Of a stretch of DNA of 64,000 nucleotides, positions 31,424 to 45,000 are shown one piece after another. Source of the DNA: Piromyces finnis (Eukaryota; Neocallimastigomycota; Neocallimastigomycetes; Neocallimastigales; Neocallimastigaceae). The position numbers were made by a program, and so were the translations under genes. Below the pieces are notes generated by a model. The model saw only the letters and a program-made list of their open reading frames with translations. It was not told the origin of the DNA and did no database searches. The stretch covers positions 310,001 to 374,000 of the forward strand of contig MCFH01000032.1 of NCBI GenBank assembly GCA_002104945.1. The letters run 5' to 3'. Each line of letters starts with the position of its first letter. The first letter of the stretch is position 1.

Positions 31424-34400
31424 TTTTTTTTTTTTTTTTTTTTTTTAACGGCATCAAATATTATAAACTTTATTATTAATTTAATTAAAATTATAATACA
31501 TGTAATAAAAAATTAAAAAATAAAAATAAAAATAAAAAAAATATGTTTAAATAAACACAAATGAATAAAAATTGGGTATAATGTATTCTAGTAATTTTAA
31601 TTAAAGTAAGAAAGCCACTATCATACTAAAGTATAATAATTGTATTTGACTTCCAATGGGACACCGAGCCAAAGATCAAAATTTTGTCATGGAACAAAAT
31701 TATGATCTCCATTGGTTGCGCTGGTCCTCCTGGCCTGTCTTACTGTTTCTTCAACATTGACGCTCTTGGATGTTGCTTCAAACCTTTTGAACATTGACTA
31801 TTGCTGGCCAATAGCAAAAGGCATGATTTTGGTTAGAAGTTCCGCGGTTACCGTCAAGAATGGTGTTCCTTCGTTAGTACCAGATTGAATCTGACGCTTA
31901 CAAAGTTCTTTCCATTCCCTTGAATTATAATTAATATTGTTAAAACTTCTTCCCCCAAGAAGGAATTTAAATATTTTACTGCACACACTAGAATAATCAT
32001 ACACATTAATATTCACCGGATTATTAGAACTATTACTATCATTAACTAAATTACTATCTAAATTAGAATTATTATCTTCACTATTGCTATCATTACTAAT
32101 ATTATTATTTCTACTACTATTATTGTTATTACTAGTATTATTATTTCTATAACTACTATTGTTATTATTACTATTTCTATTATTACTATTGTTACTATTA
32201 CTATTGTTACTATTACTATTGTAATTATTATTACTACTATTGTTACTATTACTATTAATGTTATTGCTATCTCTACTGATATTAACATTTTCATTATTAT
32301 TGATAGGACTATTGGAATTACGTTGACTGAAAAAATTTAGTAGCTGGACTATGGAATCATAATGTTTAATACGGATATCTCTAAATGTTGGACAATCTAA
32401 TAACCAATGTTTAATACTTTGATCTCCACACTTGCAACATGGACAGTAGTTAGGACAAACTGGATCAACAAATTTGGCAGCTTTGGCAACTCTAGCATCC
32501 AACTTGTATCTGCTTCTTGCTTTCAATAGCCAGTAGAAACCATAGGCAAACTCTGGGTATTCATAACATAATTTAATAAAATCTTTAGTTTCACTAAATT
32601 TATTATCATCATAATATTGCGCTTTGATTGAATTCCCTTTGAGATCTTTCCAATAAAAGTTTTTAATTGCTTTAACATCTCCATGTTTCTTTAGTTTTTT
32701 ATCAAGTGTCCTACTTGATTTGCACCACGTGTATTTTCTAAATTTAGGAATGTAATTGACAAGGTGTGAGATAATACAATTTGAGTTTTTCCATTTGTTA
32801 AAACATCTAACCTGAGCTAACGCACATTTGGCTGACAATGGAGGAATATTCAAATCTTTTGAAATAGAGTATAAAGATATAAACGATACAGCTTTATGAA
32901 CTCCGGCAATCCATCGTATTCCTTTGTTAACATGCTTCTGAGCAATCCTAGACCTAGCTTTGTTGGATCCAAGTAATGGTGCAAAGTATGAAACTCTGCT
33001 AATCACTTGTGAGTTAAGTACTAGCTTTTTGAAAGGAATAGGAATATTAGGATTTCTTAAGAATTTACTGACTGAGAAAAGCCCTTTCAAAACCTTGTTA
33101 TTAAGAGCTTTAATTACTGGTTTAAGGGACAAATTCTTATCAAATGGAACACCAAGATAAGTATAGCAATCAGTAGTTGGAATGGGTTGTCCTGCTAAGT
33201 AAAATGTTGGATCTCTCTTGTTCTGATTTTCTATTGATTCAGGACGAATCACCATCGTTGAACATTTCTGTATACCAAATTCCATTTCATTATACAATGC
33301 CCATTCATTAACACTTCTAAGCATCTTTTTTAAGTATCCTCTTGTTGGAGCACAAATAACTATATCATCTGCAAAAAGTCCACCACAGCATCGAGTGTCA
33401 CCTAAACTGACTCCGAGATCTTCACACTCTTTAAATATATCATTAATAAAGAGATTAAAGAGAATAGGAGAAAGAGGGCAACCTTGACGGACTTCTTTCT
33501 TCACATCAAAAGATTTCGAGAATTGTCCATCTAATTTGACATTAGCCTTAGATGTTAAATATAAATTTTTGATAAATTGTAAACTCTTACCTCGGATTCC
33601 TAAACAATCTAATTTATGGAGAATATTACCGATTGGGACTGAATCGTATGCTTTCCTGAGATCTAAAAAGGCCAAATATGTCTCTTTATTATCTAATTGA
33701 CGTCTACTGCATATTTCTTGGATTGAAATGAAAAGACTGATACTTTCTTCCTTTTTTCGAAAACCAAATTGTTCAGGTCTAATGAAATTATTCTTTAGAC
33801 CATATTCTGAAATTCTAGTGGTGACAATTTTGGAAATCAACTTAATACCATTATTGATAAGTGATATACCTCGATAGTTATCACAATCTGTCAAATCTCC
33901 CTTCTTAGGAATGGAAACAATACTGGATTCATTCCATGAGTTGGGGAAGTCTCCATCCCAAATACGGTTGAATAATTTAAGAATAAAATTTAAACCATGA
34001 GCATCATTATCTGAAGTGGTATTACCGGAAGAATTATTATCTGTAGCATTATTAGAATCATTACTTGATGGAATTAATGCTTTGTAAAATTCAATTGGAA
34101 TACCATCCGGACCTGATGCTTTATAATTTGGAGTAGTGAGGATAGCGGACTTGACTTCATCAATACTAATATCTTGGTTGATATCCCACTCATCAAGCAT
34201 AGGAAGTGAAAAACGTTTATTCGTTGGTTCTTCATACCAATGCTCCAAATCAAGACTTACACCACTTGGATCTGATGCAAGGTTTTCGAAATGATCATGC
34301 CACACTTCAAGTTGTTCTTCTGTAGCAACAACTAATTCTCCGTTTTTATTTTTAATTGGTTGAGCAATAAAGAAAGAATCTTTTCCAATTTTTGCAGTTT

Positions 34401-36060
34401 TCTTGATCCATTTCCAGGCCTTCTTAGGATTATGACTCTTCATATACTCACATCCTGTTTTAATCCAATGAAGATATTCTTGCTTCCTAAATTCATTACA
34501 TCTTTTGTGGATGTAATCAATGAGCTTACGGTAGATTTTAATTCTTTTAATAAATTCATCTATATCATAAATTCTTTCTTTTTTAAATCTCTTATACAAC
34601 TTCATTTTGATTTTTTGAAGATTAAAAATTTGTTGTGAAATATGAAATGAAGACTTTATAACATTATTAGCTGAGGTAATACTGAGCTCGTCTGCAATTG
34701 AAAAAGCAGTTGAAGTAAACTCTTTGGAAAGTTCATCTGTAGAAACATTAGGATCGTTGAATTTTGCTGAAAGAATTTGGAATTTATTATGACTGAGAAT
34801 AGATTCCTTTTCCTCAATACATTTTAATCTATTCCATTTCATAATTTTCTTAGGAACATTAAAGTCATTAGAAAAATCTTCCATAGGAATAATTTTACCA
34901 TTAATAAGAAGTGGCTTATGGTCTGATACAGGATAAAAATTATTTATAAATGATCCTGAGTGAATAAGATCTTTCATCTTCGAATTGATAAGAGCATGGT
35001 CAATGTCGGAAGATTGATCACCTCGAGTCCAAGAGATAGTAGACCCTCTAAGCGGAAGAATTTCCCAATCTCCTAATCCATTAGTTGATAACCAGTTGGA
35101 TAATTTTACTTTAGACATATTAAAATCACCAACAAGAATCGATGGATGGGATGAATGAGTTTGTAACCACAAGCGAACTTCTAACTTTGCATGATCAACA
35201 TAGATGTTGTGATGACTATGAGGCATATAAACATTTCCAATCGAGCATTTGAATCTATTCCAAAGACTAAAAATATAAATAGAAATAATATACTTTCCAG
35301 AGAAGTTTTCAAGTGAGGCTTAACACGAATTGTGAAAACCTAAATATAAACCTCTCATTCCAGGAACTGATTCGTCAGCTTTCTTGAAAAAGTGTCTATA
35401 GTTTCGCAAAGTAACACGACAAGGATAATCTGTATTCGAACCAGAACCATTACCAGTTTCTTGGAAACATAAAAATAATGGTTTGAAAATAGCTGTGAAA
35501 TAGCTAATACTATCTCTCTTTTCATGATTCCACCCATTGGTGTTCCAACTAAGACAAAAAGAAAAGTTATCAGGCTTGTTGGATGAGGAAGAATCGTTGC
35601 TATTATTATTATTATCAAGGTCATCATTATTAATGGATGATGCATCAGAGGAATAAGTAGAACTATTACTAGATGGCTGTGAAACTGAAGAACTATTAAT
35701 TATTGAACTGTTATCAGAGTTGATAGAACTATTAGAATTAATTGTTGAATGTTGAGATTGAAATTGTGTTTGCTGTAGATCTGGAATATTTTCATGATGG
35801 AAAACTTGTTGAAGATCTTGTTGAAGATCTTGTTGAAGATCGGATTGTTGATGAGATTGTTGAACTGATTGTTGAAATGATTGTTGAATAGAATGTTGAT
35901 GTTTATTAGAAACTAAAATTTTACGTTTGAGTGTGGAAAAAGTGTATTTGTGATTCCTTCTACTACGAGCTGAAAAGGAAATTGAGGTAACAGAAAGTTT
36001 CTTCTTTAAGAGGGCACCAAGCATCCATTGCGCAATACTTGGATTTAATTCTTCCTACTC
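31424..36060 (-). mobile_element. LINE (non-LTR retrotransposon), nearly intact
   Basis: A single minus-strand coding frame with APE endonuclease, RT and a C-terminal zinc knuckle, followed by about 350 bp of 3' untranslated sequence and a poly(A) tail (T run at 31424-31446 on the plus strand). The 5' end is uncertain and may reach about 36,230. No target duplication could be matched. The domain order and zinc knuckle resemble Tad-like LINEs of fungi. Confidence 0.85.
31798..36024 (-). pseudogene. LINE polyprotein: APE endonuclease and RT, one in-frame stop
   Basis: ATG 36024 starts a Gln/Ser-rich region with QQS/DLQQ repeats, then the endonuclease (SWNTNGWN, LFLCFQETG). A single TAA at 35320-35322 interrupts it; the same frame then continues through ILVGDFNMSK, SSDIDHALI and PVSDHKPLLI (endonuclease), the RT (ASGPDGIPIEFYKALI, IPKKGDLTDCDNYRGISLIN, FLDLRKAYDSVP, QGCPLSPILFNLFIND, LFADDIVICAP with the FADD box) and a knuckle CCKCGDQSIKHWLLDC. 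An Asn/Ser tract (about 32,040-32,290) coded by a repeated ATT/AGT array precedes the C-terminus. About 1,408 codons in all. Without the stop this would be a full protein. Confidence 0.9.
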
Positions 36061-36833
36061 TCTCAGTACCATGAGCATGAGTAGACCCCCTTGAGAAACT
36101 ACATTTATTAAATAAATGAAGGCACGTTCCCAAGAGGGATTGGTAACTTCAAAGGTGACAAATAGAATAAAAAATCAACATTCAAGAAATTTTAATTAAC
36201 CTTGAAAGTAGAGTCAATATGTTTTTTTTAATAATAATAATAAAATAAAAAAAAAAAAAGCAAACAAAAAAAATATAGCCACAACCGATATCAATTTTTT
36301 ATTAGTATTATTGTTGAATTTTTTTTATTATTTGTTTGATTTTTTGTTAAAATAAAATGCAATGCTTTTTTTTTTTTTAGTAAAAAAAAAAAATGTTACG
36401 TATAAATTATAAATAAATAAAATAAAATAAAATAAAATAAAAAAAAAAAAAAAAAATACATAGTATACATAGTTTTATATTTTAAATATAAAAATTAGAT
36501 AATAAAACAAGCTTTTTATTTAACTAAAAGTATTTTATATATAATATTAATATATATTATATAGAATGCTTTTCTTTTTTTTTTTTAAATAATGGTTATA
36601 TATAAATAGAAAAAGAAAAAATAGTTTCAAAAGAAAAAATAATGAATATATATATATATATATATGTATTAAATTTCGATTTAATATACCCCGATTTTTA
36701 TCATAATTAATTTTTCTTTAAAAAACTTATATAATTACAAAAAAAAAAAAGTTAAATATATAAAAAAAAGTAGAACGTTTTTTTTTTTTTTTTTTCGTTT
36801 TTCGTTATTATTTTATGGATATAATTATTTTAA
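36061..36833. other. LINE 5' region and AT-rich intergenic sequence
   Basis: To about 36,230 the sequence is mixed and may be the LINE 5' untranslated region. Beyond that are A and T runs, an AAAAT repeat (36,419-36,450) and an AT repeat (36,648-36,665). No gene is seen. Confidence 0.45.
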
Positions 36834-38256
36834 TTATTTAGATCTGATAGATTTTCCTCTATTAACATAACTTCCATTCTTTCCATTTTGGTATCCCCTA
36901 GAATCTCTGTATTCTCTATTACGATTATTGTATGAATTATTGAATCCCTTTCTCTTATGCTTTTCTTCTGCTAGAATCTTATGACCATCAATAATAACAT
37001 TCTTGGCTGCAATAGCATTCTTGGCAGATTCAATAGAAGTAAATTCAACAAAACCATTATGCTATAATATTTTAACAATAAAAAAAAAATTGAATTTAAA
37101 TTTATTTGATTTGATTAGTACCTAATTTACCAGTATTACAAAAAAAAAAAAAAGACAAATTATTCACGTGACAAAATATAATTAAATATTTACTCTGAAA
37201 ATATCAACTTTCTTAACTTCACCAAACTTTGAGAAAGCTTCCTTTATTTTTTCTTTAGAAATATTATCATTAACATCCTTGATAAAGATTTCTCTATCCA
37301 TATTGCCCTTTTGATCTTGACGACCACGGTGGTTATTCTTTTGGATATTAGAATTTGGTAATGGTTTGTTTTCAACCTTTGAAACTTCCTTGAGATGAGT
37401 AGTAGTACCGGTGGTAGTAGTATTAGAGGCGGTAACAGTAGCAAATGATTTAACTTGGTTTGTTCTCTTTGGTTCACTTTCAGTAGCAGATTCGGTTAAT
37501 TCAGTAGTTGGAACGGTTGTAGTGGTATTGGTAGTTTGAACTTGAGCTGGAGTAGTGTTATTTGATTCAGTGGTAGTGGTAGTGGTAGTATTAGTTGTAG
37601 TAGTAGCTTGAGTAATTGGAGTTTCATTCTTTTCTTCTGGAGCTTCTTTTTCAGCTTTCTTTTCTTCCATTTCTGGCTTATTTTCAACATTTTCAAAGTT
37701 AGCCTTATCATCGATAATAGTTTCGTTATCAATAACTAATGATTCATTCATTTGTTCAATAACTTCTTCAGTCATCATAGTATTAATTTGACTATCCATA
37801 TATTGTTCTTGGCTAGCATAATTTTCGTTTGGAGCTTCGAATTCTTCATATTCATTTTCGATATCTTCCTTTAAGAAACGAATAATATCATTAAGAACAA
37901 AATAACCATTTGGTTGTTTGGCTAAGAAGAAAGTTTGAGCAAATTTATGAGAGGCACCCCCCTTATTAGACATTTCACCTAAAACTTGAATAATAATACC
38001 ATCACCATTAGATACTTGACTGTCAACATTTGAAACTAAAACTTTACAATCTTCATATTCAAGTTCTTTAATTCTTTTATTAATTTCCTATTCAATTAAT
38101 GAAATAAAAAAAATTTATAGATATATATTTAATAAATATTAATAATTATTTTTTTAAAAAATAAAACAAATATTTAACATTATTTTGGTATATCAAACAG
38201 GAAATAATACTAATACTAATAATAACAAATACTACTACTACTACTACTACTACTAC

Positions 38257-38290
<34 letters not shown>

Positions 38291-38461
38291 TACAGTTTGA
38301 CCATGGTATATTTTTGAACTTTCACCTTCACCACCATTACAGTAGTAAGAATCTTTATTATAAAATTGGTGAAGTTTTTCTGGACTATTGTTCATAATAG
38401 TATAATATTCTTGAACGAATAACCAACTAACTTCAAATGGACTAAAATTCTTTTCAGACAT
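36834..38461 (-). CDS. G3BP-like protein (NTF2-like domain + RRM), three exons
   Basis: Exons 38461-38294, 38087-37194 and 37061-36834; both introns (206 and 132 bp) are GT...AG and phase 0, giving about 429 residues. Residues 1-125 form an NTF2-like domain (EVSWLFVQEYYTIMNNSPEK, HQFYNKDSYY, KFAQTFFLAKQPNGYFVLND). A Glu/Thr-rich middle follows, then an RRM with RNP2 (EIFIKDVND) and RNP1 (HNGFVEFTS) split by intron 2, and a basic Arg/Gly/Asn tail. This is the layout of G3BP/Bre5/Nxt3 proteins, which bind RNA, join stress granules and partner a ubiquitin protease (USP10/Ubp3). Intron 1 holds ACT and TAA trinucleotide repeats. Confidence 0.9.
38230..38292. repeat. Trinucleotide repeats in intron 1 of the G3BP-like gene
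   Basis: About nine TAC units followed by about fourteen TAA units, right next to the splice donor. Confidence 0.85.
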
Positions 38462-41400
38462 CTATTTATTAAAAAAAAAAAAAAAAAATGATTAAATATA
38501 TGTATATAAAAATTTATAAAAATAATTGAAATTAATTTAGAATGCTTATGTTGAAATATATTCATTATTATTCCTTCTTTTATATTTAAAAATTTTAAAT
38601 ATTATCAATTCATTATATTCTATTATTAAATGATATCAATAAATTTCTAATATAGTCTTTCTTTTTTTATCTGCACTTTATTTTTTTGATGTATTATAAT
38701 TTTAATCATTTTATTTTTTAAATTTATTTTTTTATAAATTTTAAAATTTTTTTAAATTTAATATTTTTTTTTTACTAAAAAGTTGATTCATCCCATTTAC
38801 TCGTTTAAAATAAAATATTGATGTATTATATCTTTTTTTTTTAAAAAAAGAAAATAATAATAATAATTATATAATTTTTTAAATATTTCATACTAACCTT
38901 TATTATATATTAAATTAAATTAAAATGGATATATAGTATATTTATAAATAATAATAAAAAGTATAATAGCGTTCTGTATTAATTATTTATAAATAATTGT
39001 TGTAGGCCGTATATTATCATATTTATGGTAAATATTTTTTTTTTTTTTAATTAGTTGGCATTTTTTTTTTTTGTTTTTTTGAAATATATAAAGATCAAAT
39101 ATAAATTTAAATAAAATTTAGAGTTTTAGATGATTTATATTTTGATTTTTTTGGTTTAATTTATTTTCAATTATTGTTTTTTTTTTAAAAAAAAAAATGA
39201 TGAATTTAAAGAGATTTGTATATTTATAGATAGATGAATAGTATTTAAAATAAATGTAAAAAATTAAATAAAATTATATATAAAAATTAGATATAAAAAT
39301 TAATAAATATGATCTATTAATATTTTATAGTTTTTTTCTCTCTCTCTCTTTTTTTTTTTTTTTTTTTTTTTTTATTGATCTATTTATTTTTAAAGTATCC
39401 ATTTTAAATACAAAATCAACACTATAACTATATATAAATTTTGCCTTAAAATATTTGTTTTTTTTTTTTTTCAATTACCTTTTTAGAAATTAAAATATGA
39501 TATTTACTTGTAGATTTGATTTAATAAAATTCAAAACCTTTTTTTTTTTTTTTGAATAAAAATTATCTCTTTTGTTTAAACTTTGTTAAAAAAAAAAAAG
39601 TTAATAGATAATATACAATTTGAAAGTTGAATTGTAATCTTTTTTGTTGTTGTTGTTGTTGCTATTTTATGGTTAATGATGTTTCCTTTTTTCTTTCTTT
39701 GCTTGCTTGCTTTTTTGTTGTTGTACTATTATTATATTTTAATTTTATAATAATGCACAATAATCTTAATTTCAAAAATAAAAAAAAAAACTTTACTTTT
39801 TCTATATTACACAATAAAAATTTTAACTTTTAAATATAAAAAAAAAATTTTTTTTTCATTTATTTTTTTTATTTAATAATAAAATTAAAATTAATAAATG
39901 AATAAATAAATATTATTTAAATAAATTTTATATATTATATTAACGAATAAAATAATTATATTATAAATAAATAATTTATATAATAAATTAATTTCAACAT
40001 AAATTAATATATTGTAGAATATAATGAAATATATTATTTTTATTAATAAAATTTAATTATAAAAAAATAAATTAAAAAAAAAAAAGACATTAAAAAAAAA
40101 AAAAAAAAAAAGAAAATAAAAAAATTAAAAAAAAAAAACTTTTTATGACTATAAAAATGTATTTTTCTTTACAAATTCTTTAGATTCTATTTTTATAACC
40201 AATTTTTTTTATTTTATTTTTACGATTGTTTTTTTTTTTTTTTTTTATTTTTTTTTTAGTGACAGAAAAAAATAATAAAAAAATTAAATATAATTTATTG
40301 TAATATATGTAAATAATATATTAATTAAAATAAAGAATTTAATAATTAAATTAAATTTAATTAAAAAAAAAAAAAGTACACTTTTTAATTAAAAAAAAGA
40401 GTTTTTTTTTTTTTTTTTTTTTGGTTTTAGTTTTTAGTAAAAGAAAAAAGGTCGTTTTATTTTCTTTATAATTTTTATAAAAAAAAAAAAACTAATGGAT
40501 TTTATTTTTTAATATTTATTTTTTTTTAATATTTATTTTTAGAATAATAAAAAATAAAAATAAAAAAAAATTGATAATTTTATAATTAAAAAAGAGGACA
40601 TTTAAAATTTAAAAAAAAAAAACTTTTTAATTAATTTTTTTTTTTAAATTGTTTTTTATTTTATTTTATTTTATTTTATTTTTTTTTTAATAATAAAGCT
40701 TTTTTTTAAATATATAAAAAATATAAAATATTTTATTATTTTTTGGATATAAAAATATTAATAAAAAAAAAAAAGTAAACTTTATACAAATGCTTTTTTA
40801 TTAAATTGGAATGAAATATTATGTCCAATTTTTTTTTTTTTATTTTTTATATATAATAAAGAGTAATTTTTTTCATAAATAGGAAATAAAAATAATTTTG
40901 TTAGGTTGAATAGCGGTGTTGTTATTTTGTTTAATAAAAAAAAAAAAAAAGAATTAGTAAAATGGTAGTGGAATCAAAAGAAATAAAAAAAAAAAAGAAT
41001 TTTATACTTTTTATTAGAATATTTTATTTTTAATGGTCTTTATAAAAGTGTATTTTTTTTTTTATAAAATAAAAAAGAAATATATAAATACATCATAATT
41101 TATAATAGAGATATGTTTAATATATACTTGTGGTTTATTATTTGTTTATTTTTACTAATAATTATAAAATAAAAAATAAAACAATATTATTAATATTAAA
41201 TCATTTACAAGATGGATAGAATAATTGTTATGACAGAGATATATCTTTTGTTTTTATAATTAACTATTTTTAAGGATAGCTTTTAATGATCATGGATGGG
41301 TCATACTTATTTTAAAATTAAAATATAACCCATACCAATAATAATGATAAAAATAATAATAAATATATAAATAAATAATAATAAAAATAAAAAAAAATAT

Positions 41401-41559
41401 ATTAATAAATTCTATAAAATATTATATATATTATTTATGTATACAATAATATTAATAAATAATATAAAAATAATCATTTTCTTTTCTTTTTTTTTTTTTT
41501 TTTTTGGATATAAAAAAGAAAATAAAAAATTATAATGTCGTTTACTATTTATGAGGATG

Positions 41560-41590
<31 letters not shown>

Positions 41591-41717
41591 ACTAAATTGA
41601 TCATAATGATAAAAAAAATTTTTTTTTTTTTTCTTCGTTTTTATGTAGTGTTCATTTTCATCACTATAATTTTAAAATGGTCTAAAATGGTAGATAATGT
41701 TGATAATAATAATGATG

Positions 41718-41749
<32 letters not shown>

Positions 41750-42087
41750 AATGTTAAGGCTTAAAAATTATTGTTGGGTAATTTTTTTTATAAACAAAAA
41801 AAAAAAAAAAAAAAAAGGGATTAAATTATGGATGATGATGTTAATCTTGAAAAAAAAATACTGTAATTTTTTTTTTATTTATCGTGATAATGTTATACGA
41901 GTTGATGAAATTGCTGAATCATAATAAAACTAAATGATGTGTAGCTATTGCTGTTGTTGGCATTAGGGCGGTTATGTTATTATTATTGATGTTGGTGATG
42001 ATGATGGTAGTCATGGTGGTGTTGCTAGTATTACTTTTTTAAATTTTTTCCCCTTTTGCCTTTATTTCTTCTTACTCTTCCTTCTCC
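38462..42087. other. Long AT-rich intergenic region
   Basis: About 3.6 kb between two genes transcribed in the same direction. It is made of A and T homopolymers (up to about 25 bases), TTG and TAA microsatellites, and short palindromes. No coding frame with codon-like composition, RNA gene or element was recognised. It should contain the promoter of the G3BP-like gene at its left end. Confidence 0.6.
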
Positions 42088-45000
42088 TTAATTCTGTTCT
42101 TCTTGTTTTAATTGATTTAAAATCTTTTCCGCTTTAGGGTGACCACGATTCAAGGCTAATTGAAGATAAGATTTACCTTGTTCCACACTATAATAGGGAG
42201 AAGAAGGATCGTAAAGGGAGAGACATCCAAGATCATAAAGAGCATCTGGATGGCCTTGATCAGCCGAAAGGGTTAACCAATGAACACCGAAATTAAGAGA
42301 AAAAGGTAGAACTTGACCTAAAAGGAAATGTCTTCCTAAAAGATATTGGGCTTTTGCATGACCACGTGCAGCAGCTTGATACATTAATTTCATCATGAGG
42401 AAGTTGTCGGTGGAATGATAACAAAGACCTAATTGATAAACAATGTCAGCATAGGAATAATAATCAGATTCTTTGGTGGTAAGAAAAGAAGCTTCTAATT
42501 TACTTTTTACTAATTGGAAAAGATCTTCTATTTCACTATAAAAACTTGAGGATATTTCGGCTTCAGCCATGGGTGAAAGTGAAGAAAGATAGGAAGTAAC
42601 TAAAGAATAGGATTGAGAATGACTTGCTTCGGTTAAAATGGTATTTGTTGAAAAAGATGATTCTGAAAAAGTGGTGGTGGTGGTAGTGGTGGTGGAAGAG
42701 GATATTGAAGTGGAAGAAGAAGTGGAAATTATGGATGAATTTGAATCTGAAAAGAGAGTAGATTTAGAACTTTCTCGTTCATGCGGACAAATTTTTGTTA
42801 AATGATTTTTGGATTGATGATGATGATGGTGTCTGTGAAGGGAGGTGGATAAATGATTATTGCTATTCTGATGATGATGATGATGATGATGATGACTAGG
42901 AATAGAAATAACCTCATTTGAAAGTTTAATATCTGAGGAAAAAGATTCCGATGAAAGAAAGAGTGAAAATATAGAATAGGTTGTAAGCATTGTTGATCCC
43001 GTAACCACTGCGGTTTCTAATTTAGCTAATTTTTCAGTCTCATTGGAAGGGGGTTGTTGTTGTGATGATGGTGATGGTGATGGTGATGATGATAGTATTG
43101 ATGTGGTTGATATAGGTTTATCTATCATGCCTTTTGTTTTTGGTAAATGGGTCATGCTAGATGGAAGGAATTGAGATGATAGTGGAAGTTGGGATGAAGG
43201 AGGGAAGGATAATAGTAAAGCATCATTACTTGTTACCATGGTCGAAGAAGATGACATTCTTTCTTTTAATCTCTTTCTTTCCTTTCTCTTCTTTTCTTTC
43301 TTTAATTCTTTATCCGTAATTTTTAAATTAATTAAATTATTTAAAATGGATTCTAGTTTATGTTTTTGTACTGAGTTTTCAAGACTTTCAATTGACGCAA
43401 GAGAAGGAGAGATTTCGCTCCATGAATTAATCTTGGAAGGAGAATGAGAATAAATAAAATTACTTTCCATAGAATCTTCATTGAATGGAGGGGATAAAAA
43501 TGAAGAATGTTGATGTGTTTGAGAATTGGAAAGTCGATGATTGAATTCACCCGAAAAAGATATTTTTTCGTTAGAGAGAGAGTGAATCAATTTTCTACTG
43601 GAATTGGTATCACCAGTCTTCACCTTCTTTTTCTTTGATCTTAACCTTTTCTTTTTACGAGACATTAATTTTTTACTACTTAACGTACTTGTATTTAAAA
43701 TTAAATCGTTAGCTTCCTTCCTACTTTGACTTTTTCTTTTAATAATACTATAATGACTTGAATGATCCCAAGATGCTTCTTCCTCGAATTCTTTTTCTTT
43801 AATCTTTTCCTTTTCCATTTCATTATTGATGATGATGGAACGCTTACTCTGTCTGGTCTTTAAGGAACAACAACTTTGATGAAGAGTTTGGGTTTTGTTT
43901 TGGCTTTGATTATGGTGTAAGGAATTATTTTCTTGAGTAGGTTTTGGGGATGGTATTGAATGGCATTCATTTTCCTTTAGTTTTGGAGATAGTATTGAAT
44001 GGCATTCATTTTCCTTTGGTTTTGGAGATGATATTGAATGGTATTCATTTTCCTTTGGTTTTGGAGATGGTATTGGGTGGAATTTGTTTTCCTTTGGTTT
44101 TGGGGATGGCATTTGAATAATTTCACTTTTCTCCTCAATATCATAATAATATGAAACATCTTCTGTGATTTCAGTTTCTGTTGCCTCAATAATTTCAGAA
44201 AGGGGTTGATTGGCATTTTGATACTTTAATAAATCGATATGACGGTGAACGGAAGGATTTGAAATTTTTTCTGAAGAGATAGGAATCTTTTTACCCACCA
44301 CTGAATTCGTTTTATCCATTTGTTTAACTCTAGAACGATAGGGTGGTGGTAAAGAAGTATTATTAAGGAAAGAAGAAAAGTTGGCTTTTTCTTTATCATT
44401 ACACTGAGTAGCACTAGCCGGAATTAAACTGTTCATTGTTTCATAATCTTGTGGACCCCGCATATTAATATTTGAAACAATGGAACCTCTTCTCTGATTC
44501 AAGCGTTGATTGGATGTATTGGTAGGATAGGCATTATAAAATCTAGTATTACCGTTATTATAGTTGTTGCTGCTGTTGTTGTTATTGTTGTTATTGTCAT
44601 TATAATATCTGGTATTACCATTGTTGTTATTGTCATTATAATATCTGGTGTTACCATTATTATAGTTGTTGTTGTTGTCGTTATAATAACCTATGGAATA
44701 GATTTCATCATGACTACGATTACGGTGTTTAAACAGGAAATTCCTTTCTTTATTGTCTTTTAAATTTAATTTAATTACACCGAGACTACTAAACTTTTTA
44801 AGTGGTGAATTATGTGTATAATCATAATCATGACTACTGCCACCATTACTTGTAGGATAACGGTCTAAGGAATATGTATCCTTGGAAAAGGGATGATCCA
44901 ATAAAAATGGTGTAGTATGGCCTCCGTATTTTCCTTCCTTTAAACTATGACTACGACTTAAAGGTGAAGATAATGTACTATAAATATTTTTAGAAACATT

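Noticed and set aside
44506-44763. Hydrophobic plus-strand frame in the SEL1 gene
   Set aside because: It is the reverse reading of Asn-codon repeats in the real minus-strand gene; poly-V/I frames of this kind are shadows.
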